Source: Hemicentrotus pulcherrimus (lineage: Eukaryota > Echinodermata > Echinoidea > Camarodonta > Strongylocentrotidae). Taken from it: DNA of 64,000 bases. Shown piece by piece: positions 27,301 to 42,300 of the stretch (positions are counted from its first letter, which is position 1; every line of letters begins with the position of its first letter). The stretch covers positions 60,202-124,201 of the forward strand of contig BEXV01000171.1 in assembly GCA_003118195.1 (NCBI GenBank), written 5' to 3'. Under the pieces are notes generated by a model. The model searched no databases. It saw only the letters and a list, made by a program, of their open reading frames with translations, and was not told the origin of the DNA. Both the position numbers and the translations under genes were made by a program.

Positions 27301-30300
27301 GCATGCTTGGTGATTCTTCAGGCGAAGGAAAAGCAAAGCATTACATAAGGTCTAATGGTCATAAAACTCAAGGCTCACCGTGGTGATTGACAACACCTGT
27401 TATTGGGTAAACACCCGAACGGTGTCAATTCCCCATGATCACTGACTTCTATGTGACTTTAAATGAGATTTTGTGGCACAAACAGGGATTTTATTCTTCA
27501 AATTGAATATTTTGGAATATTGAATGACCTTGATTGGAACACACAGGTACATCCCAAGAGCTTGTAGATGTATTTCATATGAGTCGGGTACAATGAGTGA
27601 AATATTCTCAAAGTGAGTGCAATATAATATAACTAATAACTAATATACCATTAAACTACTTTTAAAACATTGTCCAAATGTTGATAGTACCATTGAGATG
27701 GAGTGAACATAAAAGAGGTATCTATTATTTTGTGTGTCTGTGTCTTTATAGGAAGAGGCTTGTGGATGTCAACAAGGATTCCTTGACTAAGATGGTGACA
27801 GATCTCTTACCTAATCAAGCCTATCGTATATGGGTAGTAGCAGAGAATAACAATGGACTAGGAGCATCTTCTAACGTCATCATAGTCACAACACCAGATG
27901 ATACAAGTGAGTCCATTGGTTTATGATTTGTTACTGCTCGGGTAAAAATTTACAGCATAGAATGTTTTTCAAGATTGAGATGGTAATTACATGTTTATAT
28001 GCGTACATAGAGACTTCTTCAGTAAATATCAGTTTTTGAAAATAAAAGTTTATTAGATTATCATTACAATTTTTCAGTGATATGAATTATAATTTTCCTC
28101 CTGGTTGCAAATGTGATATGAAGATGTGTATGAAAAACAAATGCATTGTTACTGAAAAAGCAGTGAACTTGTTGTCAGGGATTTAATACTGTATAATGTA
28201 GGAAGTTGTAGAAAGTTGAATAGTTGGTTCATTATGTTAAACATCTTGCTTGAAATATACAACATTCATTATTTTTATCATTTACCAGGAGTGACACCTG
28301 ATGAAGTGACAGACTTGAGAGCCCTCCCACTCTCCTCCACCTCGATGGAGTTGTCATGGCGACCACCCTTTGACACGCACGGTGACCTGATGAACTACAT
28401 TGTTCGGGTGACTGATGAGATGATGGGGAGTACGATGGAAAGAGAGGTGGCGCCCTCGGACAAAAGCCTCATTCTTGACAACCTGGATGTATACACGCTG
28501 TATGAGATGACGGTTATCCCCTATAATGCTAATGGAGCGGGTGGAACCAGTACTATTGATGCCAGAACACCCGGGGCAGGCAAGTATAACTAGGATGATA
28601 TAATGATCCAGTAATACCTTTTGTTCTAAAATTCAAAATTTTCTCTGTTATTTTGTTGTACAATTGGTACTCCAATTTGTGTTTGCTCTATTTTCACATA
28701 TTGTCAATATATATTTGGTGTTGTTTAATGAAATTTATGAAAGAACTTTATGCCACATGTTTGATATAGTCAGAAGATGCCAATATCAAAATAATTTGGT
28801 AACAAATCATTTGATCAAATTAATTTCACATTGTTTTTATATACTAGTATACTATTGATGTGTCAATTTATAAAGAAGATTTTTGTAACAAAAAGTTTTT
28901 TAATGATGTGTACTCTGAATCTTACTCTGTGTCGACTCCATATGAATCTGAATTATTGTTTTTAAAATGAAATAAATACCAATTTAAAAATGATCTTAAA
29001 CTAACTCATATCATATATTGTTTGCTTTTTGTTTAGATCCAACTGGTATGCCAACTAATGTGAGTGTAAATCCTGCTCCAGCAGTTCCCAATGCCCTGGA
29101 TATCTCTTGGGTACCACCTCCAATCCATGAGCGTAACGGAGAGATCATGGAATATAAGCTACGTTACCGTGTGAGGGGAGGAGAGGGAATACCGGTCACC
29201 GTAATGGGGAAAGCTACTTCATACAGAATAGAAGGTGATTATACATTCATCACAAAAATGAATCAAGAAATATAATTCATGATTAAAAATATTTGTCATG
29301 ATTTCCTTATTGAATTTAAAAAAATGTGTGTACATGTAAGGTAACGAGCCTACTGTTCATATGAGAGTTGGAGAAAATAAGATAAACTCTACCAATAAAG
29401 CTAATTTATACGAGGAATTTGTTATATAACTTCTAGCTTAATTCCTTTAATACAAAGATTGCGTTTGTCTGAGTCAGATTATTATATACAGATAATACAT
29501 GTTACTTGACTGGTTGAAGCATTGAATGTAAAGTTGAATGATAGTAACATGTCCATGAATTTTGCCAACTGCCTGAAGATGATGTCCAGTATGTTGACAC
29601 ATTTTCAGCTTTTCTAGAGAGCAAAACATATTTACGTTGAGTGGGGAAATAAATGCTTGGGGGTTTCAACTCGGTTGTCTTTTACAAACACACATTTGCA
29701 TTTGAGACTCTCATGAATAGACGCAAGAAACAGACAAAACCCAACTTGGCACTGACATTATTATGACATTCCTATAACACCCATCCTACTTTTGAAAATG
29801 TAGAATTTCCTATAGAATTCAACATAAATGCAAAATATCAAAGAGCCTTTCAAATAAGCTGGTGGGAATCAATATGTGCCATGTTTATGTTTCTCCTGGG
29901 TAGTTAAAACTCTAGAGTTTCCTATAGAATTTAGCATACTTTGCACGATTCCAAAGAGCCTTTCAAATAAGCTGGTTGGAATCAATACATAACATGTTTA
30001 TGTTTGTGCTGGGTAGTTAGTTTATGAGGTTTACAATAACACGGTTATGAACCTTGAATCTCCTTGAACCTTGACTTAATAACAAAAAGGCTATTCTGCT
30101 CTATGTTTATATTGTCATCTTATGAAATTTATATATTTGTTATCATTTTTTCATGCAAGAAATTCAGTGTGATATCAGTTCATACCTGCTGTGAATTTGA
30201 ATTTGAATCTCATAATGGGAGCAATTGAAGTATACGCATAGTATTGGAGAATCTGACTGGGTTGTGTAGTTACAGAAACTTACCTCTTCAAATTCTTCTG

Positions 30301-33300
30301 CAGCCAGTTATAAATGTTTGTTTTTTATAAGGTTTTGAATAGGTATGTTTAGACTAAAAATGATATAATAATGATAATCCAGGAATCAAATTGATCAAAG
30401 AATATTTGAATAATCAAGCAAAATTTTAATTGTTTTCAAAAGTTATGGTCATGTTAAATTCACAATGTGAAATATGAATATATGTATAATATTTAAAACT
30501 AGTTAACTGACCAATGCTTGATGTTACCTAGCCGGAGTAATAACATATGTTTGCCCCCTCCTCAAAACAAATGATCGTAGACCTGGAAAGAGAAACGGAT
30601 TATGAAGTAAGGATAGCCATGGTGAATGTCAATGGAACTGGACCGTTCACTGAGTGGATAGCCGGTAGAACAGAGGTTCTTGCACCAAATGGTAAGGAAA
30701 CAACGTTTTCTTTTTTTTTTAAATGATTATATAGGACTATGTTCATTATGAAACATTAAAAGTCTTTTACTTTCCTAACTGACTTTGTGGAACTTTATAG
30801 ATCTCTGCCTAGGCTTGAAATTATTTCTTCCTTTTTCATGAAATAAAGTCTTTTCTCATAGCAGTCAATTTTTCTTTTTACTCTCATTCCCGAAGGTGTC
30901 CAATGGTGGTATTCTTTATGGGAAATCACTCTTATTTTTATATTGCGAAATGCTCTTTTATTTCAATAATAATTAATTTCTTTCTGGTTAAATTTTTCAT
31001 TTTCTGTTGATAGAAAACACTGTCTATATCAGACACATTCTAAGTCAATTGCATTCCCCCAAACACAATATCTAGCAATAAAGCACATTGTGTAGGTATA
31101 GTAGTAGTATTCTTTTAAGGAAATTCCTGTTTCTCTCAACCCAATGGGGTCACACTTTAAGATGCTATATCTTCCTTTCTGACTTTTCTCTATTTGTTCT
31201 TGAAACTAATGGTCTTTGATACTAACTCATATTTTTCTTTTGTTTTTCACTTCTTTCTTATTTCATTCATTTTAATAATATTCCCTCTTCCTAATGCTTC
31301 AACCATGCTCAACTTTCAATGATATCCCAACCTACCCTTTCCCAACCTTGACTCCTCCATCGTAAAACTTCTCCTTGTTCTGGGTAATGGTCTCCCCAAT
31401 AGAAGACGTACCACCGCCCCCTCCCACCGTAATTGAAACGCGAACGTTTGCCCATCAAATCACCATGCATTGGAGACATCCCGAGGCAGCCATAGTCCTG
31501 GTGGAGGGTTACATTTTGGGTTACGGGGAGAACATCCCTGACATTACAGTCCTTGAGTTGGACGGCTCAACCCGCTATGTTGAGCTAGAAAATCTTAAAG
31601 TGAACACAAACTATGTGATCAAGCTTAGAGCTTTTAACAAGGCTGGAGAGGGCCAGCCCGTCTTAGAGAATGTCAGGACAAGCACTGATGGCAGTAAGTT
31701 GGCAACATTTGGTTTATGCATGGTCGTCTCTGTTGATAGCAGTTGTGAGGTTGTTACAGCATGATATCGTCTACGTACACGTCTTGTCGTGTATTATGCA
31801 TCTTGTTGCATGCTCTTTTAGGAATGACGCATGTTGTGTTGTTTTGCATGATTTGATTTCAGTCTGTATGTATTATCATATCGAACAATAAACTGTTAAC
31901 TTGTGTATACAAATGATAAAAGGCAAATGTTTTATGATTATAGCTATGTTTAAGGATATGTATAAATGTGTGAAGAACTGAAATTACATGTAGACTAATC
32001 TGGAACACATGGAAAGTTGTTAATGGGTGATTCTATGCAATGTATCCCATACCGAAGTACAATGAATGACATTTATCCACACATTTTATCCATGAATGAA
32101 ACATTACTGGATATGACTGACTGATGGTAGTGATACCCGAAAGCACCTTTATTCAGTGGTCATATATCATATTCTGCATTGTGGGATAAAAAAAGGAGGC
32201 AAGGTGGATCGTCTGTAAGCGTCTGCCTGTCATACCAAAGATCTTGGGTTCAAATCAAACAGATTTCAATCATAGTTACTGATATATATTATGCATAGTA
32301 ATATTTGTCTATGTTTCTTTTTAGTGATTATTTTGAAGAACTTGATATATTTGCATGCACTTGTGCACGTTTTTATTTTTGTAATGCATTTCTTGGTGTG
32401 TTCAGTATCAACATTACTTCTAAATACAAAGAAATCACATTGTTTATGAAGGAGGATATGAAATGTAAATTACATCCTTATCAAAATGTTATCAATAATT
32501 TATTTTTAGCGACAATGTTATGTTACTCTGTAGTAATACTTAAGGTTTGTGATCAGTAGGGCGATAAATCTTGTGACTATACATATCTTCTCTAACTTCT
32601 TGTTGCATGTATGTAGTTGTCTGTGTGGTATTATCTTTTGTTAGATGTTGTTTTTTGTCATTAATATAACTGTTATATCCATTAACATCAAACTAACCAA
32701 TTATCAGTATACTTTCTTATATTAAATGATCTCTGTCACTTTAATTCTTGAGACCTTGTTTATAAAGACTACATCAACAAATGCAGCCCCATGCTGTACA
32801 AATTCTTTTATATTTTTTAATTGAAATATATTTAGAAAATATATTTGATTTTTAGCCATATAACAGATTATTGAAAGAAGCATCAAGCTGATAATATTAT
32901 TCTGCACGAATGAGGTCTCAAACGTAAAGTGACAAAGATAGTGCATCGTATTTCATGTTTTATCTATCAATCTTCTTTCCTTTAGAGGTTCGTCTGGGTC
33001 AATGCTCTCTCTCAAACATTCTTTCATCTCTATCTTCAGTATCTACTCTATTTTTCCAGTCATTTTTCAAACTTTTTCAAGCTTTCCAGATTCTTCTTTC
33101 ATTTACCAACATCTATGCCTGACATTTGTATTATACATCATCACATTACAGGCAGTATTCCCTATATCGGAATGGGCCTACCCCCAAGTAAGATAAATTA
33201 AGTTCTTTTCTTGAAGAACGTGGTGTTACATATCATTTCAATAGCCCTTTTTATTTCATCCCTTCTCATCGTCATCATCACCATCATCATCGGCTTCATT

Positions 33301-36300
33301 ATTATCTTCACCTTGCTACATGTCTTGTGAAAAAAGGGGCTGTTTTCATCAAATTGTTTCTCCTCTACCATTTTTGATTTAATTTCTTTCTTTTCAGTCA
33401 TTCTTACCTTATTTTCCATCTGCTAATGCTGGTTCAGCATATATATGATTTAAACAACTTCCTAATCATGCATGGATAATGCCAACTAAAGTTTATATCT
33501 CTCCTAATATGCATGGTCTTGATATCTTCATAAGAATGTCTTGTGTATATGTATTGCATGCATTACCTGCACATTTAACTATAAGCATGATAAGTAAGTT
33601 TGGTATTTTAAATGTGTTAGGTTGCCTGGTTTCTACTAGAAACCTTGCAAACAATTAAAGCAAATCAAATGACTTTCTTTCTCTGATATGTTGGTTAAAG
33701 TTTGCAGATATGTTTAATCAAGTTTGATTGGTACATTTTACACCCTTTGAAAAATACACAGTGAAGTAGCAAATAATTATACAAATAATGATAAGATAAT
33801 GATACTAATTATAACACTGACCGCTCTTTGTTTGTGTTGATGTATATGTCCTTTGCTTGAAATTAAGAACTATCCAAGGGGTAAAGAAGAGAAAGAGGAA
33901 GAAGAAGAAAAGGAATGAGGATTAGAGGAGAATAAAGAAGAACCAAATAAGAAGAGAGGAAGATGGAAAAGAAGATATAGAGTTGGAATGTTTTGCAAAT
34001 CACCTGCCTACAAGCTTTAGCTCGGTAAACTGACAATTCTGTTGTGTATTTGTGTTCTTTGTCAGCTGAAAGAAGTCGCACACTTTGCCACTTAATGATG
34101 CATTTCTGTTTCTGCAGAACACTAGATGGGCCATTTTGACACACTGATGCATTTGTGATATTTGTGCCACTCGCTGGATTTGCAATAATTATGTGGCTTT
34201 ATTTGTGTTCTGCAGTAAGCTCAAGTCAGAGCATTTGTGATATTAGTTGTTTCTTGTTAACTTAATGATTACTGAAGTCTTTACAGGGGTTACCCAGTTC
34301 ATGGAGGCAATGGGTTGAAAATTATGAAAGCTTGACGGTATTTTGAATGAAATATGAAAACTTTCCTCAAAGAGTATTTTTAAATTACTGAAATATTTGG
34401 CTGCATCAGAGCAACAACAATTAATTTCGACTATTTTTTCCTCCATTTATCATTTGAGTTGAGTACAGAGATATGAGAGCCATTTGGGCTTGAGAATGTT
34501 TTGAAAGGTCTCGATTTCTTTTCATTATTCAAGTACAAATGATAAAATCTGTTCGAAAGATAACTCAGTGTTTTGCTTGATTGCACTATGTGAAAACTCC
34601 TGTTAGCACACAATGTCAGATATACAAGTGTAAATAAAGTGAGCAATATGTTGTTCATCTAATGATGATAGTGCACCTTATATTTGTGTTTCTCAGTGTA
34701 ATGGCTTAACCCTGGAACTAGTACTGCTAATTGACAACATGGCTGATTATCCATTTTTTGTACTACCCTGTTACACAGTGCACATAATGTGATTCTTTAC
34801 ATGTTAATTTAATATGTCGAGGTTTTTTATATTTGTATGGCAGAAGCCTTTCAAAACAATAAAATTGGGATTTTGTATTCAAATAGCATAAAAAATTCAA
34901 AAAACATGGGAATTTTTTTTTTTCCTTAGATTTTAGATTTTAGATCTTAAATGATATAAGAACTGGTCGTTTTGATAAAGACATGCGTTTGAACCGTTCT
35001 AAAACCAATTTGAGTTTGAAAGATCTCTTCTAATGTTAGATGTTATAATGTGTTCTTCAAAATATGATCATATTTAATTTCTGAAAACAGCTAGTTTATG
35101 TGCACATTGTTGCAATAGTTGTGACTCAGCTTATACTTTTCTTATACCTGTACTAAATTCAACAAGTTATCTGAGCTTTGTTATTTTAAAAATGCATTAT
35201 ATTTTGCAGAAATGTAAGCATGTTTTTTATTGTTGTCCTAGGCACTGGATTTGAGAAGACCATGCAGACACCTTCAGAGTTAATAGCAACACCGGAGTCA
35301 TCACGAGCAATCCTGCTGACGTGGTATGATCCTAACCCTGCAAGTCAAGAGGAGGGAGTCATCAGATATTATTCCTTGGTGTATAGCAGGAACAATGGGT
35401 GAGGATAATGTAAACATTAAACTATCGTGTTAAGAATGATCCTGTGTTATTTATGATCAGCTCACAATATCCAAAATGTATGATACGCATAAGGAAAAGG
35501 GTAAAATGTTTTTATTAGTCATATTCAGCTATCAGATCTTTGACAGACTTTAAAAAAAAAAGACATTAGGGAGTCTTGATTCCTAAAACAGTTTCCTCTT
35601 TAATATTTTAATCTACTTTTATACCCAACATACTCTAAGATATTTTTACTTGGATAATTTAGACTTTATGGTTGACAATTTTGCTAGCTTTATCTTGTGT
35701 ATTTGTTTGTTTTTACTTCTAATTGTTTTTTCATCCTTAGTTTGTGTCTTGTATTATACTGTTCATAAATTATTATCATCTTTTTTTAATTTACAGGGCT
35801 AACTTCTTGTTAAAAAAGTGTTGTAATCACTGATGAAGCCACTCTGGTAAACAAAAATCTTAATAAATACATATGAATAAATTTTGTGTCTATTACTTTC
35901 ACCCTGAAAGACCAACATACTATGCCAATGCCACACAGCCTCAATTCCTAGTAACGGGACTGAAGCCAGCCACCATGTATGATTTTCAAGTCATGGTTAC
36001 AGAGGGTCAAAAGGCCAGTAAATTCTCTATCATCACCTCTGCAGAGACAATGAATGCAGGTAAGGGCCTTCTTCTCTCTTTATTATATAAGTTTTTTTCT
36101 TTTATTCTTTTATAAATAGCCAATATGGTTCATTTTTTAATTTAGAGCCAGAATGCTTTAAATGATTTTAGATAGAGTTGTCACTCTTCTGGCTCCCAGC
36201 AAAAGATAAATCACTTATTAAAAAAGAGATTTAAGCTGTTGCAAAGATGTCCCCAAGCTATTAAAAATCTGACAGATTGTTTGCCGTGATAGCGTTATTT

Positions 36301-39300
36301 GACATCAGAGGGGAAAATCTAATGTAACAACAAGTTTTAATTCCTGATTATAATCTAGAAATCTAAAAAAAGATTGTTGTGCTGGATTATGTCCATGTAC
36401 AAAGTGAAAATCAGCAATAAGGTATTTGTTTTAATAAGCTTTTTCATTTAGACATTGACTTGAGTAAAAGATATAAAGTTAAAATGCTAATACAGGACCT
36501 AAAATGAACCCCAATCTGCATTGTAAGTACAAGAATTTTATCTACATTTATGAAAGCAAACTCTATTCATCCTATACATGTATTACTAGTAAATTCTTAC
36601 AATATATGCAAATGAGTTGTTTGATAAAAACATACATGTAACTTGAAAGATGCAAAGGGCCATTGTTTTTTATGTAGTGAGTTGTGCCTCCCAAGCTTCT
36701 CAAATGCTTTAAAAAGTCTGCTATTTATATCTTTATATTTCTAGATATTATCAACCGCCACCCTTACCAAGGTACTTTGTCCAATAAATGAAAATTGTTA
36801 GGAATGTTGCATGATGATTAACAATTGTGCCCCATCCATCAAACGAGTAGATCCGTTGTGTAAATCAAAGTGCAATGTTTAACAAGTGTGCCCTGTCTAC
36901 AAATTGATTAGATTGCACTCTGTATAAAATTGAGTGCAATTTTATCAATGTAAGTCTACATTCAACGTGATAATTTTTCCCCATATGGTTTGTGCATCTG
37001 TTTAAGTCTTCATCCAAAAATTGTGCAAGTGATTCTTTGTTTTATATGTTATCCATGTTCATCGGCAGATCTATTTGTGCTTTATTTTGTTTCATCCATT
37101 GGAAATGCCATTAATTTTTATCATTATAAATCTGGTATAATAATGTGAGAATTTGATTTGTGGTATTCCCTATATCTCCATAATTATAGAAACATTCATA
37201 TCCTAAATGACAACTTTCCTCTTGTTCGTATCTGGTATAAAGTTGGAACATTTCTGGCATAATTTCTGTCCCTTGAATATCATGTCAATGTATAATTCAT
37301 CATACCTGTGTGGCAGTACTCCCTGTGAAACAATAAATGGTGTGCTTCCAGAAAGCATGATTACAGTACTCTCTGCATACCAATAGGTAAACTGTATGCA
37401 AGTGCCTTGTATCGTAAACAACAACAATGTGCATGGTAGATCTTAAGAAAAGATTTTTGCAAATAATGTATAATTGCTTTATATTGGAAAAACTTTTCCC
37501 AACTTCAATTAAATGGACAGTCAAGAGGGAGAATTATCTTATGCTTGTTATGACATAGGAAAATCACTCATATTGTCCTTCATCATCCTGTGGATAAGAC
37601 ACAACTTCATCATGTTGATGACTGGGGCTGAGATATATTGAGCTAGGGTTTGTGGAAAATTGATGTTATAAGCAAATTTAAACTGTATTTAGTAGGTTGA
37701 AATATAAGAGATTCACAGGTGTAAATTGATCTCAAATCGTGTAGGTAAAGGCAGGCAAAAGTAAAGTTAAAAAAAATAGCAACTTGAGAATTCTATGAAC
37801 AGAAAGCTGAAATCACGCAATGTAAACGGAAGCTAAAGAAACAAAGCTTTTGAAAAATAATGGTCTGTGATTTAGTGCTGGAAAGTAGACGTAATACTAT
37901 TCATTTAATTAAACAGGCTACAGGAATGCTAGCTAGAAAAATTCAGTCATCTACGAATGCTGGAAGCCGTGTATATTAAGCTTTAATACTGATCCTATTC
38001 TGTGCTGACACATGAGGCCTGTCCTCATCAGACCGAAGTGGCAAAATAACCTGCTATTTTAACTAGCCTAATTTCAAATTAGCCAGCTAATTTGCGTTTT
38101 CATCAGCCCCCAGTTGCAATTAGCGGGCTATTTGGTCAAAAAAATATCCCAAGAAATCTTAGTCTTTCGGAAATAGCAGGGAAATTTGCACCAGTTTGTG
38201 ATGAGCATATTGGTCTGGTGAAGACGCAATTTAAAGCTTCAGGAAAATATCCCGAGTCTGAAAATAGGGGGTTAATTTGCAACTTTGGTCTGATGAAAAC
38301 AGGCCTAAAGAGTTTGTAGGAATCTCATGGTATTCTAGCTACAGACCATGTCCATTAAACAGCTGGCATTATGTCTACTTCCTTGCAGCCAATCACAGCC
38401 ATTATTTTCCTTTAGCTTCCATTTATATTGTATGATTTCAGCTTTCTGTTCAGTGTTGCAATTTAGTCTCATGGGTGCAAGACGTAAGGCTTTAATAAGT
38501 ATGTATTTGTTGCTATTCTTCAACTTTTATAGAACAAATGATCACATTATAATGATGTTCATAAAGTAAGTATAAACTAACTCTTAATGTAATTGGAATC
38601 ATGTAGTTGCCAAATGTAGTTGTGTATTTTTTAGTATTGAATCAAAAGTGTTGTGGTGTACAGTGTTTTGTCCCTCTTTACTGATTTAGAGGATAGTCTA
38701 GCAAGTCCTCTTAATTAAGTTTGATTAACTTCTTGATATTATACGTTTTCAAGATTGATCTTCAAAGTTGATTAAGCCTTCTTTTAATTGTATCTTAGTT
38801 CCAGATTCTGCACCTCAGGAGCTTACAGTTAGTGATTTTACCAACACTTCATCATCTCTGGTTGTTGCCTGGCAACCACCTCTTCATCCTAATGGAGACA
38901 TCACACGTAAGCATGGACAAATCAAACATAGAAATAGAATCAGAACAGGGTAAAGTCTCCTGTTCTATTAAATGTGGTAGTAATACCAAATAAATTCTAC
39001 TTTTCTTGTAATAATTCATGAGATTTGTTTCTCCCCCCAGAGTCAAGCTCTTTAAAAAAAAGTGCATTCCCCATTTTCTGTATATGTGCAATTATATGTA
39101 TATAGTTATTTACTTCTATAGGCATATATTTATAGGCATATTTTTACACAAAACAAAGTTTATTTGCTGAAAAGAAAGATTTTGTGTTGGTCATGTACCA
39201 TACAACTTATGTATATCCCCAACATCTTAATAACAGATTTGATTAGTCTTGGATCAATATTTTGTGGTAATTTTTTCAAAGAAGCAATTTTGTCTTTCGT

Positions 39301-42300
39301 TCAGAAACGTATCTTTATTAAGTAATGCTCATGACTTACAGACATGATTAGTTGTATTGTTTCACTAATACCTATACTTTTGTCTCCCAACAGGCTATAT
39401 ACTATTCTATGGACCTAAAGGCACAACGAATCCTTCAGAGATTGAAAGGATGGAGGTTGGAGGAGAGACACTTACCACCTTCGTTCATGATCTCGATTCA
39501 AATTCAGAATACGATTTCTCAATTCAGGCAGTCAATGGTGCTGGTATAGGACCTATATCTGATGTAGTCACACATAGAACCAAAGGTATGACTACTGTTT
39601 CTTGTTTTCTGCAGCAGTATTCAATTCAATACGGGATTAAGTCAGTAAATACCAAAGATGGATAACTGTTATGTCTTATCCAAAAACTGAGTAAAATAAT
39701 CATATTTCTCAGATAATAAATTAATTGAATACTGGCCCTGATGTGCATTAAAGTGACTCAGTAACATTGTTGAAGGTTAATGAAAAAATTGCGTAATTTT
39801 TGTATGAAATTTTACCTACGATATTGTACTAACCCTCTTACATGCAAAAAATCCTGAACAAATTCTCAAACCACAAGCATATTTATGGTTTTCTTTGAAG
39901 GTGTCTCTGTGCGACATCCTCTAACAGTAAATTCTCCCAACCATTTTTGAATTTTCCCAACCGTTTTTCCATGAAAATAAGACATAGACAGGCTATTAAA
40001 AATCTTTCAACACTTAAACGTCTAGAGTGGTATATAGAGCAAATTCATTGCCTTGTGACGATTTACATTCACCTAGAATGTAATTGAATTGTAATAATAT
40101 AGTTGGGAGGATTAAGGAATCGATCAGATCAGTTTTTCCCTATTTTTATCACTGATAAGACCATTATCTTTAATTGTACATCTAGCATTGAAGATACTAC
40201 CATACTAGTGCCATTTTTCTCTCATCGGAACAATGTTACCAAGTCCCTTTAAAGACCTTACATCTTTACATTATCTCTGTTTTTAGCAATGAGAGAATTT
40301 ATATAGTTTTGTTTTCATCATACCGTAATCTCTCTTTGAAGTAATTTCAAATAAAGATGTTCATGTTGTGTTGCACAGGGGAGTTATCTGCTTGTAATCT
40401 TACATATGAATCAGCAACTGCTGTTGTTCAATGAATATAGTCGGGTCCAATGAATCAGGAACCCATATGAAATTGCATGCATCATTTGATGTAGTTGTAG
40501 ACATTTTAAAAGAAACATGTATAATGTATGATGACAATCAGAATTTAGTACCTGTATATCAGAAGGAATCACAATTTGTACTAAGCTAGATTGTTGACCA
40601 AGCAGAACTGGCACTTTTTAAAACTGTCTGTTGAGAGCCAGAAGGGTGTTAACTCTGTGTTAAACTGTATACCAGTAAGCGCATCCTATCGGGTCCAAAC
40701 AGAGGTGTGTTTCTTCTTTTTTTTCCATTTATCTTTTTTATCATTGGATTATTTATGACAAATAAGTAGCTTGCTAATTGCTATGCTAGAAATGCCACCT
40801 CCTTAAAAAATCATTGACAAAAGTTTTTTTTATTTTGTAAACAAAATTGACAGTTTGTTTTTAGAAAGTTATCTATTTTTGTGTGTGTGCCCCACAGGTG
40901 CAGGCGCAGCAGCCTACCCTGTGGATGATGTGGCGTTCCCCTGGTGGCTGTGGTTGGCTATTGCTCTAGCCTGTCTCTTCCTCATTGCCCTGGCCATCGC
41001 CCTGCTCTTCTGTATCGTCTGTGGCTGTTGTCGATGCTGTCTGAGATGCTGTCCGGGCTGTGCATCCCTCTGTGATGATATCTATGCTTGCTTGGAGCCG
41101 TGCGGAGCCTGTCTCGCTGGATGCGCATCGGGATGCTGTCCATGTTGCTGCGAAGACGAAGACGACTGCGCCAAGTGCTGGACAAAGTGCTGCTGTGGTG
41201 TGCCTTGTTGTGTATGCTGTGGAAAAGATTATAAGGAGAGGAGAGCAAAAGCGTAAGTTCTGCAGTATTCTCTCTGTAAAATTGCATCCTCCTTCGTGTA
41301 TTTTGGAATGTAGGAGAAATGGCCAAATTTTAAATGCTTTGTTGAAAGAAATTCCAGATTATACAATGCAACCTATTTCACTCCATATAATCTCTAACAA
41401 ACAGTTTAAAAGTTTCAATACATACAATGTTGTAATCTGGAGTTCTCATCTACACCACCGACTAGAAGTGCCTCTATAAGAATTGATATTGAATGTATAA
41501 TCTGAAAATCTGGTGAAGTCAACTGTACCATTGATATATTAATGATGTCTTTTCCTTGTGTTCATCTTTCAGAGAGCTGACGGGTTATAAATCTGTATCG
41601 AACGGTAAAGCAATTCACGCTACCAATGCTACCCAGGTGGAGGGGAATCCCCCTGATCTCTGGGCTGATGAACTCATCATGAAGCAGATGGGAGGAAAGA
41701 ATATGGCTACACCATCAGAGATGGAATCACTTAATAAATCTGAAAGTAAGTCACCGTTTGTTTACAGCCTTATTTTTAATCTTTTATGCTTGCTTTGTTA
41801 AATCCCAGTATTAATATGTCAGTGTCTTTTAGTATTAGCGGCCTCTGAACAATTCACGTTCATGACCCTATTTTAGGTTCTCATATATTTACATAATAAC
41901 ATTTTTAATCTTAATCATATATTATAGGAATATAACTTTGTCCTGTATAGTTCTGCATCGTTCTTGAAAAATATATAACTCTAAAGATGACTTGTTCTAG
42001 GCATACAAATATATCATAAATGACTTGTCCAGGATAGAGATTAGATTAATTCATAATAATGGCTGAATACTAGATTTAGCTTGCATTTAGATAGATGAAT
42101 AACATACCCAGTCTTCATAGGATGTTGCTTGTGTAGTGACTCATTTCCTTGAGATACTCCTGTCTCTTTGATTCTTTGGTTGAATCATGGATTCTCCTGT
42201 CCATTGATGTGGTGGGATTCAGTAAAAGTTTAGTACGTCTGTTGGTGTGATGCCCTACCTTATGTCAGAAGTGGTTAATTCAATCCATGTCTCCTGCTTG

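Noticed and set aside
35797..35840. Alternative acceptor before exon 13 (ttacag then GGCTAAC)
   Set aside because: Reads into a stop within about 12 codons and lacks the FN3-5 sequence, which starts at 35911.
40982..41326. 114-codon minus-strand frame over exon 16
   Set aside because: Shadow of the Cys-rich coding exon; the plus-strand frame is supported by splice sites and the membrane helix.
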